Source: Dolomedes plantarius
Taxonomy: Eukaryota > Arthropoda > Arachnida > Araneae > Dolomedidae
NCBI GenBank assembly: GCA_907164885.2
Contig: OU015492.1
Location: 203,800,297-203,864,296, forward strand
DNA length: 64,000 bases
Reading direction: 5' to 3'
Shown here: positions 10,044-21,812 of the stretch, piece by piece
How positions within the stretch are numbered: the stretch's first letter is position 1
Layout of the letters: each line of letters opens with the position of its first letter
Translations under genes and position numbers: made by a program
The notes under the pieces: generated by a model
Database searches by the model: none
Seen by the model: only the letters and a program-made list of their open reading frames with translations
What the model was told of the DNA's origin: nothing

Positions 10044-11018
10044 CGAGGGCTGTCCGTAAAGTATCCGAACTGAATGTATAAAACATAATACAGACACCGC
10101 TCTGCGTGCGCACGCTAATTAGCATGTTTAAACATATGTAAACTTGTTATGTTGGTAATTATCCAAGCATTGCGAAGCGCGGTTATCTGGTAGCAATAAC
10201 GAAAAGTGAACGCTGTGGAAGTCTCGTGTCGGGATGGATCATGACGGAATCTACTGAGAAACGCGTTTGCATCAAATTTTGTAGTAAAATTGGAAAAGCT
10301 GCAACCGAAACGTTCGATTTGCTTAAGAAAGCATACGGTGATAATGTTATGGGCCGAACTCAAGTGTTTCAATGGTTTAGACGTTTTAAAGATGGAAGGG
10401 AATCTGTGGAAAGTGATGCACGATCAGGGCGTCCGTCAACATCCAGAAATGATGTCCAAGTGGAACAGGTTCGTACTGTGCTGCGATCAGATCGACGAAT
10501 GACAGTTTGAGAGATTGCGGGAGGTGAACAGACCATCGGGAGATGGACAAACCATTAATAAAGAGTTCTACCGTGATGTGCTCAGGCAACTTCGTGATTC
10601 CGTGAGGAGGAAACGACCAGCAAAGTGGAAATTTGGGAGATGGATGCTTCACCATGATAATGCCCCTGCTCACTCTTCACATGTGGTTCAAAATGTTTTA
10701 ACCAAACATGGCAAGTCCCGCAACCTCCCCACTCACCAGACCTCGCTCCGTGCGACTTTTTCGCATTTCCAAAGCTAAAGAAAACGCTTAAAGGACGACG
10801 GTTTGAGGATGTGACGACCATCAAACAAAAAGCGATCGAACAGCTGTTGACCATTCCAAAGAACGACTTCCAATCCTGCTTCTAAGAGTGGCAACAACGT
10901 TGGGCTAAGTGTGTTGCTTCTCAAGGACAATACTTTGAAGGAGATTAAACTGAAGTATGTATATCCATTATATTTTTTAGTTATAAATTAAATTCGGATA
11001 CTTTACGGACAGCCCCCG
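10044..11018 (+). mobile_element. Mariner element (975 bp), internally deleted
   Basis: The ends are inverted repeats of about 26 bp with one mismatch: GGGCTGTCCGTAAAGTATCC sits 2 bp inside the left end and is mirrored at the right. The flanks are TA (10042-10043 and 11019-11020), the Tc1/mariner target duplication. The length is short of the usual ~1.3 kb because the transposase lost its middle. Ends this well matched could still be recognised by a transposase supplied in trans. Confidence 0.92.
10241..10948 (+). pseudogene. Mariner transposase pseudogene, irritans-like
   Basis: The first ATG is at 10241. The N-terminal DNA-binding region is readable to about 10510, with TQVFQWFRRFKDGRE and SGRPSTSRND typical of mariner. 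A stop and a large internal deletion near 10507-10540 remove the region with the first catalytic aspartate. The frame resumes as EFYRDVLRQLRDSVRRKRP and HHDNAPAH (second aspartate). A further -1 shift near 10710 is needed to read HSPDLAPCDFF (third aspartate), and an in-frame TAA falls near 10882. Assignment to the irritans group is by recognition of the N-terminal pattern, not by a tree. It is inactive. Confidence 0.88.
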
Positions 11019-11020
11019 TA

Positions 11021-11340
11021 TATAAAAGAACTCGTCTGTTTGTCTGTCCGCTATAGAATCCTAGACTGTTTCACCGACCGGGACCAAATTCGGCACAATT
11101 AATGTTTAGGACCCGAGAAAGGCAACGCAGCAAAAACGAAATTTGGGGTTCAATTAGTTTTTTTAAATTAATTTATTAATGATTTTTGTTAATTTATTGG
11201 CCAACAATGTCCGAAAGCAAAATAAAATTGCCGTAGCAGTTGCCATTCTTCTTTATACATAAACGTCAATTCCAGTGCCATGCACGTTACGTATTATATC
11301 AAGATATAAATGGAAAATATACCCATGCGGTGACGTCAAA
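11021..11340 (+). mobile_element. Possible second Helitron-type 5' end
   Basis: Directly right of the mariner, TATATAAAAGAACTCGTCTG and GTCTGTCCGC resemble the 5' architecture of the Helitron B family (TA-rich start, AAAAC/G, then CTGAC-like repeats), but in opposite orientation to the fragment at 9961. No 3' end was found, so the right edge is arbitrary. Confidence 0.3.
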
Positions 11341-11389
11341 CTTTATCTCTTTTGAATTATTTTTTATTAATTGAACACCCAAATCAAAT

Positions 11390-11565
11390 CAGTGACGTAG
11401 CGAGTATAACTTGCGCCCGGGGCAATATACCTTTTTGGCGCCCCCTCCCCGAAAAACATATAGTAATATTATAAATAGAATTAGTGAAAAGGACCATTTG
11501 GCGCCCCTCAGCGAGAGTCGCCCGGGGCATGATAGAGCCCCTTGACCCCTCTCGCTACGCCACTG
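11390..11565. mobile_element. hAT MITE (176 bp)
   Basis: The left end CAGTGACGTAGCGAG matches the reverse complement of the right end CAGTGGCGTAGCGAG with one change. The 8-bp flanks are AATCAAAT (11382-11389) and AATCGAAT (11566-11573). GCGCCC and GGGGCA subterminal repeats are present. It is non-coding. Confidence 0.9.
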
Positions 11566-11573
11566 AATCGAAT

Positions 11574-13082
11574 CACAATTCACTCGAATTGAAATTTTTT
11601 TTCACTTTTAATTGCCAAATCCCCCCAAAATCAGTATATCTTCAAATGATCTATTTATAATATTTATAATTAAAATTGAAAAATAATTAAAAATTAGACA
11701 CACGATGAAACATTTCTTTTCAGTGATTCATTTCTTGTAGTGAGAATCACGCTGTGTTTACGTTTTGTATCGGTTGAGTATGTATTTAGAATTGAAATAT
11801 CTCTAAAACTATTAAAGGAACAGAATAAGTGTACGCAGAAAAAATTATCAGTTTTTAAAGCTCTATCCAAATATGTAACATTTATGTACTTTCATGAAAA
11901 AAAAATACATCGATTTCGACATTTTCAAGTATGGCTGAATTTTATAATGGAAGCCCGGTTCACCTGGAATTGTGACACGACAGATATAGCATTTGCTTTA
12001 TTTATATAGAAGATGGATTATGCTTTTAATTTCGTAAATATAATTCAGATAAAATATTCTTAAAATGATTGCTTGAAAATTTTTAACTCTTGTGTTAAAG
12101 ATTTAATCAGTTATTTGGAAGACCTTCCAGAAAATCCTCCTATTATTTTTATGCACACTGTATAGTTTATGAATAGGGATATCACTGAAAAATATTTACT
12201 TTGCTTTCATGCTTGAGGCAAATATTACATAACAAAGGCAACATAACGTTCAAAATTTTTGTCAAAACCGTTGTATTAAAACTATCATCCCATATGATGT
12301 CAACAATCGAAGTCCTCAGTAATCTGATGATGGCATTTTGTTACAAACAACATTTGTTTAAGCATGCCATTGGTATAGAATATATATATTCTCTTAGAAA
12401 TCATGTTTGATAATACATCAAAGAAAGTTATTTTATGTTGTGTTATGTAAATATGTCACAGAACACAAATATGGTATATTTTATAACATTGAGTTATCTA
12501 GGGCATATAATTCTTTGGTATTCGCAGAATATAAGTTGTTGATATTTTTCTTTTTATTTCGGAAAAAAACACATAAACTCTGTATCGAAGAATGGGCAAT
12601 TTTATAGGATGAATGAATCCACTACTTTGCTTTTGTGATAAAAACAAACTTATATAATATAAATGGTAACCAAAACACTTTTTGTTTTATCATTAACAGC
12701 ACTTGATAAGATTCAAGGGAGAGGAAAAGAAAACAGAGAAAGTAATTTATTGTCTCTGATGTTTAACGGATTCCTTACGGTAGACAAATTAGCGAAATTG
12801 ATAGAATAATAGCAGCTGATCATGTTAGTCTTTCTGAAAGATTTTGCGGTTCTGCCTTCTCCATTCTTTGTTATGATATCATGCAAGTTGAACGGTCTAG
12901 CAAAGAAAATTAAGAGTTCAAAGACGGCAACATTTAGACTATAGTACAGAAGATGTTCTGTACGGTAGGAAATTGTTCGTCTACGGTAAAATATTGTGGT
13001 GGATAGTTCTACAAGGCAAGATATTTGAAGAGGATGAACTTACAACACGGTAACGTCTTAGTTGCGCGAAGAAAAGTTTCAG
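11574..13082. other. AT-rich region without recognised genes
   Basis: Several 60-90-codon frames (11740-12009, 12201-12410, 12407-12607) have A/T-driven composition, no recognisable motif and no supporting context. Confidence 0.5.
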
Positions 13083-13090
13083 CTTGGCAA

Positions 13091-13924
13091 TAGGGATGCG
13101 ACATCGATGTCGATGTTTTCAAAACATCGATGTTTTAAACATCGATTTATTGAAGCCGATGTTTTTTTAACATCGATGTTTTGTGCTCGATGTTTTACGT
13201 TGTCTCGATGTTTTTTTAAATGAAAAAGTACCGTAATAAAAAAAAATTACCACGTAGCATAATTTTCACACTCAGTAAATGTAAGTCTGAATTCTGAAAA
13301 GGACGAATACAAAAGGGGGAACGATTCCTTAGCAAACAGACAAATGACAATTAACAACCAATGAACCAATCAGAGCGCTTGGAATGTTCCCGACACTCCA
13401 GAACCTTCCATGGGGTTTTATTTTACAAATAGTATATACACGAGTGCATCCATTTAAGTTTTTGTTTTGTTCTGATTTTATATAAGTTGACGTTAATATT
13501 ATTAGTAAGATGCCTCCGAAAAGTACCGTTTGGAAATATTTTTACAAAACCTCTGACAAATTGGCGAAATGCAATATTTGCCGTAAGTCCCTCAAAACTT
13601 CTGGCAATACCACGAATTTATCTGGACATTTGAAGGGAAAACAGGGCGGTATTTACAACGAGAATTTTGAGTCATCAAAGTAGCCGAAAGCAACCAAGTT
13701 TTTGTCATTTGTGTCTGCCCAATCAGAGAGTAAAATAAAATCACCCCCTCCCCCCACGACTAACGGAAGTAACATTAATTTTAGAGGTTACTAAACCGGT
13801 TTTAAAAAATGGATGTTCTAAAACATCGATGTTTAAAAACATCGATGGTTTTTGGGCGATGTTTTATTAGCATCGATGTTTTAATATTGAATATCGATGT
13901 TTTGTTATCGATGTCGCATCACTA
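13091..13924 (+). mobile_element. hAT element (834 bp) encoding a BED-like finger
   Basis: The ends are TAGGGATGCGACATCGAT and, from the right, TAGTGATGCGACATCGAT. They are flanked by a perfect 8-bp duplication CTTGGCAA at 13083-13090 and 13925-13932. About 150 bp at each end carry repeated ATCGATGTTTT blocks in both orientations, the sort of subterminal array bound by hAT transposases. The interior encodes only the N-terminal finger, so this is a deletion derivative. A second truncated copy lies at 43776-44724. Confidence 0.93.
13510..13683 (+). CDS. Truncated hAT transposase N-terminus (BED-like zinc finger, 57 aa)
   Basis: ATG at 13510 to TAG at 13681. The product starts MPPKSTVWKYFYKTSDKLAK and continues with CNICRK and NLSGHLKGKQ. 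The tryptophan, the C-x2-C pair and the N-L-x2-H-L-K pattern match the BED finger at the N-terminus of hAT transposases, which binds the subterminal repeats. The expected second histidine appears replaced by glutamine (KGKQ), so metal binding is doubtful. The RNase-H-like catalytic domain is absent. Expression is unknown. The same frame is truncated in the copy at 44655. Confidence 0.6.
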   Translation: MPPKSTVWKYFYKTSDKLAKCNICRKSLKTSGNTTNLSGHLKGKQGGIYNENFESSK

Positions 13925-13932
13925 CTTGGCAA

Positions 13933-16657
13933 ACAGTTCAGAAGACACTACCCGGTAGAAGAAATGACCTGTCGCATAGTCTCAGACTACGTCGACGATG
14001 AACTCTAAGCACAAGAGGCGTGAACGTATAGTGCTATTAACAACTCAAAGAAAATGATGATGATGATGACCGGAAGATCCGAATTAAACAGTTGTCTCAT
14101 ATACTACTAAAAGAAGTACAAAAGTCTGGAATGATGACCATCATGAGAGACATCAAGGTTTGTGACTCGACGGAATACTGCCGCATCTAAGAATTAAGGG
14201 GATGGCAGGACGTTATACGTTGTGGCGCAATAAAAATGGTTCTCAACATCTGCTATAGCTTACTGGATAAAAATCAAAACGAAGCTTCACACAAATAGAT
14301 GACAAACTAGTTTGGTTAAATTATTTCGAAGATTTATTATTGCAGAAAAAAACATAGTTCAAAAAAGGTTAATCTGGAATATTATAATGAAGCAATATAC
14401 AATAACTTGATGCCTAGCTCACTACATATCGGGAGCTATAGGTTGGCATGACCATTCAGGTCTGAAGCATATAACATAATCATAAAATACGAGCTCGTGC
14501 TCTAACACATACACGCAGAATCAAGAAAATTAAAATTGTAAGCTCCCCTCACCAAGTTCCGGCTCGAGAGCCGTACCCTCGGTTTGGGGGACCAGCAAAA
14601 ATACTAACCAAGGGGTAGCAAAAATTCGAATCTATCTGAGTATCTTTTTTTTCAAACCCTGGACAGCGCGAGGAGAGACAAGGGTTGCAATAACTCTACA
14701 AACCCGCCAAACGCGTAGAGAGAGAAGAGAAGAACACTACCTAAACCGCGCCAACTACTTTGTGTCCAAAAAATAAAAGCGCGTAAACATCGCCAAAAAG
14801 GAAGCCCCAACGTTGCGAACTTGATCGCGTAGAAGTCTTAAAAGTCAAACAGGACCTTGATTGGCTAATGCTGACCAATCAGAGAACCGCTATCAGGAGC
14901 GAACTTCAACCTAGGCGAGAAATTTTTCCAGGGTTCTCGGAAACTCAAGTTGCCTGTAGGACATCGAAAATAATCTTCCCACGCAGCAGGAGGGATATGG
15001 GGAAAATGATTTTATCTTGAAATAGGATGTTCCTCTGAGCTAAGTCCAAGCAATTAGAACACCAACAATGCTTTCCGTGGACAATACGACCGAAGAGGGT
15101 AGAAGGCTTCTATTTTCTGGACACAACAGCAGGCAATTAAACTAGGCACAAGGAAAAGGAATTTTTACGACGGTTAAACGTTCCGTCCAGATGTTTAACA
15201 TCAATAGCAGTTGGAAATAAGAAGGAGAGCCGAGAAGCAATTTAAGACCTCCCACGAAACAAAGGGCATATGTAAAAATTAAACTGTTAAAGGCTAAGGA
15301 ATTGAGAGTTAACCTGCAGGGCTGAAATTAGTTGAAGAATTAAAATTAATATTAAAATAACTATTAAAGTTTTGATTACAGAATATAAATTAGTAAGGTT
15401 AACATAAAAAAAGAGCCTGTAACGAAATTCCTAGTTACAAACGGCACTTGTTTTTGATGTGTTTAGTGCATTTCTTTGCAAAGTTGAACTTTCAAGAAAT
15501 TTCATTTTGCATAATTCAGTATTAAGAACCATAGTTCCTTCAAATTACAGAATTCCACTTAAGAGATTTCGATTTCATTAATACCGACTTTATCAACTGT
15601 CTTAATAAATATATACATTTCGTCTTCTAAGTACATTAAAATCCTCGTTTACTAGCTGGCATTTTCTGTTCCAATAAATATCCTAAAGCAATAAATTGTT
15701 ATGTTCCCACAAGGTACTTTTTTTCCAACCCCACGTTTTCCCACAACGAACATTTTTTAGGTGAAAACAAAATTCATGTAGTATTTCCTGCTTTTCAGAT
15801 CATTTCTTTCACATACAAGTATTTTAAACCAGTTTCCACTATCCCTTTCTGTAATCTTTCATTAAGTATAAGTAAGGCAACGAGAACCGATTATCGAGAT
15901 TAACAGATGTTAGGATGAGTAACTACTTCAGCTTTCTTGTTTCGAGAGTGCATTGTCAAAATTGTCTGTACCAAAGGCTCCAAATTTCAATTAGGCAATT
16001 CTCATACTACAGCAACTTCATCAATGTATAAAATTTTGAAGAGGCAAATGACATTGTAGATAAATTCAGAGAGATTGGGTAATAATGCATGAAGAAGGCA
16101 ACGATAAACGAGTGGAAAAATTCACTGAATGATCAATTGGAAAAGATCTTAATCGAGTAGTTCAGACTAGCTCGTGAAGCATAAGACGTAACCAAATGAT
16201 CGAGATAATTAAGGACAAGAGGCAATGAGTCGAGAGAGGTCTTTTTCGTGCAAGGCAATAGATTCTAGTCGAGAAAGTTGACCAATAGATAAAATAAATT
16301 AATCAGTCATCCAGCCCAGACAGTTCAGCAAAGAATAAATAATAAATTCTGACCGTTAGATGCAATGTATACAAATTAACTACCAACATTTTGTGAGTTT
16401 TGGTGTGAAACTGTTAATTAGAATTAATTTACCTTAGGGTAGGTATCTTTTAAAACTCCAATTTACTGTAAGATATTTTGTCGTATCATCTTTAACTGCA
16501 CTCTGGAGTAGAGTGATCATTTAATTCGAGTTTCTAATACGAGTTGTTCACTTTTATTCCGTAAAAAACTTGAAAGTTTCCAAGAAATTTAGTTTACAAA
16601 AGTTCAGATTTCATTAGATAGCTGTCAAATAGAATGCTGTTAGAATGCTGTCATTTA
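13933..16657. other. Region without recognised genes
   Basis: 13.93-14.3 kb has a (GAT)n-like run. 14.54-15.3 kb is less AT-rich and contains two divergent CCAAT-type motifs (GATTGGCTAATG and GACCAATCAG near 14850-14880), possibly promoter or LTR remains. The rest is AT-rich and featureless. Confidence 0.4.
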
Positions 16658-16796
16658 TATTATTTAAAAATTTGGTGATTAAATTCTTTATTAAGGATTA
16701 TAACTGTATTTGAAATATTGTATTAGAATGTTCCCGGGTGTTCTTATTATCTCGTCCGTAGTCAACGAAAGAACATTGCCTTAAGTCCAATTTAGA
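16658..16796 (+). repeat. 140-bp direct repeat, copy 1
   Basis: Nearly identical over ~140 bp to 19460-19600. It includes TTGGTGATTAAATTCTTTAT and ATGTTCCCGGGTGTTCTTAT, with only a handful of differences. The spacing is ~2.8 kb. Confidence 0.8.
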
Positions 16797-17138
16797 AATG
16801 TCTGTTAGAATGCTGTCAAATGTTCCTAAATGTCATAACGATGTCTTATTCTGCATCTTACAGCCTTGGTATCTGACCAGTGGGTCGTGATCACTGGAAG
16901 GATCTCAAAGTGTTTTCTCGGATTAGGAAGAATTTTAGCGTGATTGATGATTATTAAGCCTTCAGCGATCGCGCCCAGGTATAGAGTGCAACATTTTGGT
17001 AATTTTGAATGGTTTGTTTTTACATGCAAGGGTTGAATGTTCTGAGCAGTTTCAATTTATACCTACACCCTTTATAATGCAGGTAGGATTTTCGAACAAA
17101 GGACCCTTCTATTCCTTTCCCTTCATTGACAATCGTGA

Positions 17139-17390
17139 TTTAACCGTGGTAAACCAACGATTATACTGGATTGCAATACGGCAAAAGCAGGAGTTGACGT
17201 GGTCGATCAAGTGTGCAGCTATTATACGATATCTCGCATATCACGAAGATGGACTCTCATTGTTTTTTTTAGGTTTTTGGACATAATAGGAATGAATTCG
17301 CAAGTTGTTCCTAGATCCAAAAAACCGGACTGTTTTGAAGTAAGGCGATTGTATCTGCATTCTTTGGCCTTTAATTATAAATATATCTGA
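17139..17390 (+). pseudogene. piggyBac transposase C-terminal fragment
   Basis: One frame reads PTIILDCNTAKAGVDVVDQV, then CSYYTISRISRRWTLIVFFR, FLDIIGMNSQV and RRLYLHSLAF before a stop at about 17388. This matches the conserved C-terminal block of piggyBac/PGBD transposases: a 'TKGGVDxxDQ' segment with catalytic Asp, then 'RRWP..VFF..LDIAGINA'. A TGA immediately upstream of this block (about 17136) closes the frame, so only the C-terminal part survives. The usual cysteine-rich tail is not apparent. A typical piggyBac terminus follows at 17551. It is a relic on the plus strand. Confidence 0.82.
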
Positions 17391-17510
17391 ATATTACCAA
17401 CATTTGATATCTTCTCATAAAAAGCAGAATTATTATTTTCAACTTGAAAAAAAAAGTTTAATACAAAAGGAATAATCAAGGTTGAAAGAGACGTTGCACT
17501 TTGTGCCACA

Positions 17511-17551
17511 AGCGCCTGCTGGTTAAAAAAAATGGCGCGCCTGCTGAAGGG
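17511..17551. mobile_element. piggyBac-like terminal repeat next to TTAA
   Basis: Reading from the right, TTAA (17552-17555) is followed by CCCTTCAGCAGGCGCGCC, resembling the CCCTTTGCCTGCC-type termini of piggyBac elements. A second GCGCCTGCTGG copy lies 20-30 bp further in. Together with the transposase tail at 17139-17390 it marks the right end of a piggyBac relic. The left end was not found. Confidence 0.65.
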
Positions 17552-17555
17552 TTAA

Positions 17556-18465
17556 TTCACCATTTCTTTAATTAACAAATAAGTTTTTTTTGTAAACATA
17601 TTGGTGGGAGCCGTTATGCTAGCAGATTTTATTTTTTCAGTGCAATTGATAAGATTAGCGTCGAACATATCGTACAGTTGTTATACAATCGTTTCTATTC
17701 AAGACTATCTTCTTACGATCTTACTTTTTTTGTGGTACTTTCGATGGTATTGCAACCGTTTACGCTCATATTTCAGTAGCGACATTTAAATTCGCCAACA
17801 TTTCGTTAGATGAACGTGAGCTTAATTCACGCAAGAATTAATGTGCCTCTATAACCGATTACGTTTAAATAGCCAACTAAATTCACTGTGTGGGAGTCTG
17901 CAGTAGAATAGAAAAAAATTGTATTTATTTGAAAATCTTTGAGAAAGAACTGTAAATCTTTCTATATGGTGCTTATAGCTGCCTAATGTGTAACATAAAC
18001 GACCAAAAAGGACGATTTGTATTGAATAAACCTCTAATGTGGAACATCGGTACAATCAAATTATATTCACGTATAGAGGCGTAACGTCATGAAATTAGAA
18101 TATTGTGCAAGGTTTCTGCGAACCAGTTAGAAAGAATGGTAGAATATTTCGTATTCGTGACCTCTAAAGCGGCTGAAGTGGACAAGCTGAAAGTTGTGAT
18201 CAATATGGAATGTCTTTCGATCTGCTGGCAACAGTACAGACGGATGACAGAGAACTAGATTCTTATAACTTTGCAAGTCTTACAATATCAAACAAGTTTC
18301 ATGCAAAATCTTCCATAATGAACCATGCAAAATTTTGTAAATTCATGATGTCTACGGCAGTGGGCTTTTAATTTGGCATGTCCAAAGGAGATGATGAGTA
18401 TAAAATGCACATCTGATATGCCTGCTACACTACAGCAAAATAGTTGGCAACTGGATACGTAACCC
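17556..18465. other. Region without recognised genes
   Basis: No motif or element end is recognised. Confidence 0.45.
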
Positions 18466-18468
18466 TAC

Positions 18469-19083
18469 GGCCGTCTGCACACGGAGCAACTCAAAAGAAA
18501 CTGATAACTGACTCCAATCACAAACCAGTCCGTGATGAGTCGTAACCTATGTAATTGAATGGAACCACGCACACGGCGCAACTGGTTACAAACCCGTCAG
18601 CAACGCGTTTGTAATCAGTCGCAGGCAACTCAACGTGTCGAGTCGCTAGCAACTTCAGTCGCCAGTTTCTCTTGCGTTGTGCGTGTTATTACACAATCTA
18701 TGTTATAGCCGCTTTTTTGGAAAGCTGCCAAATGACGTATACGAGAGTCACGTGACTTCTGCCTAGCGATGAAATGAAATTCTAACGTTTTTTGTTGTAT
18801 GGAATATGTGCGCTCATATGTACAGTCCATTTTTAAACGATTGATCAAAGACAATCTATTTTGACAATTTTTAAAAATAAATTAATTTCTGATAATAATT
18901 TAACTAAAAAATGCCCGGAATAATGATGATCTTCCTTCCATGACAGGTCGCAAACTATTGATTTGAATCACTTTTGAGTAGGCCCGTGTGCGAAGCCGCA
19001 TCACTAACGAGTTTGCAACTGATAAGCAATTTCAATCGCTAACCAGTTCAGTTTCCTTTGAGTCGCTCCGTGTGCAGATGGCC
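18469..19083. mobile_element. MITE (615 bp), PIF/Harbinger-like
   Basis: The inverted ends share TCTGCACACGGAGC and continue as GAAACTGA, about 36 bp with four differences. The flanks are TAC on both sides (18466-18468, 19084-19086), a 3-bp duplication. GGCC starts with a CACACGGAGC core are common in PIF/Harbinger MITEs. The interior contains many AACTGGTTA/GAGTCGC-like subrepeats. The superfamily call rests only on these features. Confidence 0.68.
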
Positions 19084-19086
19084 TAC

Positions 19087-19459
19087 CAGTTTAAGACAAC
19101 TGCGCAACTTTCACTCGAATCCGGAAGAAAGCACTGCAGAAACTTTTGAATATTGGCGACGCCCATGGCGATCGACAGGTATGTTCTAGAGTCGAATCAA
19201 ATATCTCCTTCCTTGTTTTCGCGGAGCCATTAAAATACAAAATACAAGTCAAAACACTCGCGAAACATTCCTGCGAATGACCATGAATCAGGTCGCAAAC
19301 TTTAACTCGGTTCTCTGCAAACCAAATTAACGGGAATTCGGTTTTCAGACTCAGATTAGACATTCAACAATACGTTTCTGCCCCCCCCCCCCCCTTAAGC
19401 ATTTCAAATTTTACAAATCAACTCAGTTGTTGCATTCAGTGCTTTATATAATTACGTTG
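19087..19459. other. Spacer with a poly-C tract
   Basis: The frame 19091-19363 (minus) has no recognised motif. A run of 14 C follows at about 19381. Confidence 0.4.
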
Positions 19460-19600
19460 ATATTATTTAATAATTTGGTGATTAAATTCTTTATTAAGGA
19501 TTATAACTACATTTGAAATATTGTATTAGAATGTTCCCGGGTGTTCTTATTATCTCGTCCGTAGTCAACGAAAGAACATTGCCTTAAGTCCAATTTAGAA
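19460..19600 (+). repeat. 140-bp direct repeat, copy 2
   Basis: Partner of 16658-16796 in the same orientation. The piggyBac relic and the 18.5-kb MITE lie between the two copies. Confidence 0.8.
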
Positions 19601-20405
19601 AAAGATGCATGCTATAACAAAGCATTTTGTTTTACAACAGCATTTTTAATGAGAATTCTGATACAACCTTTTGAATTAGTAGAAAATACTTTTCAATATA
19701 TGTTACAAAGCTTTTGCAAATCCCTCCAGGGAATGAACGTATAGCGATGTCGTTGTTCAAGAGTTTTATTATAAAAACTCTGTCACCATAGAATATCAGG
19801 AAGCAGGTGCTTTAATAACAATTTATTTTGTAGCTTAATGCAAGTGAGTTTTAATGATCTTTCTGCCGATATTTAACTTATTAGTCTTGTACGAAGTCAG
19901 GATCCGTGTATAAAATCCAAATGATATCCAAAATAATCCAAATATTAAAAGCTGCAGGCTGGAAACTTCTAGAAGACACTGTAACAGGAATATACAACTT
20001 CTTAAAATCTAGAATAAAAATTATTTATTGTAACGAGGAATTCATTCCAGAAATAATTAATTTGGTTGGGCTCATAACGAACGTTAAATTAATGTAAAAT
20101 CTCTAATTCTCAATAGTTCTCCCTTAAAATAAAATAGTGTAATTTCTATACCGTTCCCTCGACGTGTGTGTTCTTGAGAAGTTAGCCGTTGCCCATTTCT
20201 CTTAAACCGTTAAAGCTTCAACCATAATTTGCTTAGCCAGGTGTTAGTCTCAGGATTCCCTTGTTAAGTTTCACTAAAATGCACTTTTTATGGCTGGTAA
20301 TTGCAGGGTGTGTCATGTGAACATCCAACTAGCTTTTGTCCACTCATGCCGTGTTAAGTTTGCTCACTAAATTGGACCATAAAATCAGTTTTAAGTTAGA
20401 GATAA
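19601..20405. other. AT-rich region without recognised genes
   Basis: Nothing recognisable. Confidence 0.45.
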
Positions 20406-20760
20406 ATGTGTGTCCTTTTCTATCCCTTTGTCCGAGAGGAAGTTTTCCCACGAGTGAACTTGGCGTCAGCTTGGCGTGAAAGCACTCTCCGAGATGTTCT
20501 TTCTCCCCTCGTTCGACCAATCATGCAGAGGCGCGAATTTCGTAGTATCAGGGCTAAACCATCCACGGGCCTCCATTTAGCGGCGCAATAAGTTTTTTCT
20601 CCTCTTGGCGAGGTTTCAGCAGGGCCGGGTTTCTTTTGTTGGCCATTAAGCGCTCGCGGTGTTGCTACGGTAATATTGCATACTCCGTGCACGTGGTTCG
20701 TTAGAGTTTTTAATTGGCGCCTTTCTCGCTATTGTAACCCTCGTTTTCCGCGTTTTTGCA
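20406..20760. other. GC-richer segment of unknown origin
   Basis: Markedly less AT-rich than its surroundings, with CpG-containing blocks, a CCAAT-type motif (CGACCAATCA near 20510) and overlapping open frames on both strands (20406-20591, 20420-20692). It could be a host promoter/first-exon region or LTR remains. The frames show no known motif. Confidence 0.3.
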
Positions 20761-21812
20761 GGCCTGTCCAGTGATGATAAGAAACAGTAGAGAGCCATAT
20801 TTTTTGGAGAGAGAGTTGTCTCTTATATAATTAGGTTTAAGCACCCCATCAGTTTTGGCTCTGCCAATTCTGCATCGGGAGGGGGGGTTATTTTTTATAT
20901 GTTAAATGTTAGATATAATCTTCAGTCTTTAGACCAATTTTTGCATTTCGCATTTCGCTCATTTCGGTCATTTTTTGCATTTCGCTACCGTTCATGTTGC
21001 ATTGAGCTCCATCGCATATGTAAATAGCCTTTTATATTACTCAGGATTCTATATCGAAAATAGACATTTTTAAAAAAATTTTAAATGCCTTGGAAGATTA
21101 CTTGCTTACCAGCTTCTATTTTTCATGCTAACGTTGACAGTGAATACCTGGTGTTTGTTGCGGACAGCCAGTGTCATACGATCCGGTAATCGACATCACT
21201 TTCCAGCCGCCCGAACTAGGGGACTCCTGCTACCGTAGGTAGAACGTTTGTAGTGTCGTAGTCTCTCGTCCCTTAAAGAACTTTATCTGTAGCATTGTAC
21301 ATCTCCTGATCTCTTGGGACATTAATTAAGCAGCCAGCCCTAGATAAAAAGACGTCGGTTCTACATCCACAGAGACTTACAAATAGCAACTCTTCTTTTC
21401 ATCACCACCATCTCCTCCAATTTATCTTCCGGACACTTCAACGATTCTACAACTTGGATTTGATGCCACATCAACGTTCAACAGTACTGATATCATTAGC
21501 ACTTTCAGCTTCCACTTAGACTGTATTCGTCCCTTCATTTTCCCTTTGCAGAGGAGACTGTTTTCATCCCATAAGCATCGATAGCCCATAATCTTCTACA
21601 TCACAGATATTAATCTACATACAACTGTACAGATTGATCCCCCTCCATCCGACCTAACAGTACATTTATTTATTTTTATTGAGAATATTTTTTATTAATT
21701 TTTAATTTTTAGTAGACCTTAACTCCAAGCTGCATGGCAACGCCCTGCTGTATAGGGAATATTTCTTTTATTCGGGAGGGAATATTTTAGCTACAGAGAA
21801 TGTGTTGTGCAA
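20761..21812. other. Region without recognised genes
   Basis: No coding or element signature is recognised. Confidence 0.4.
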
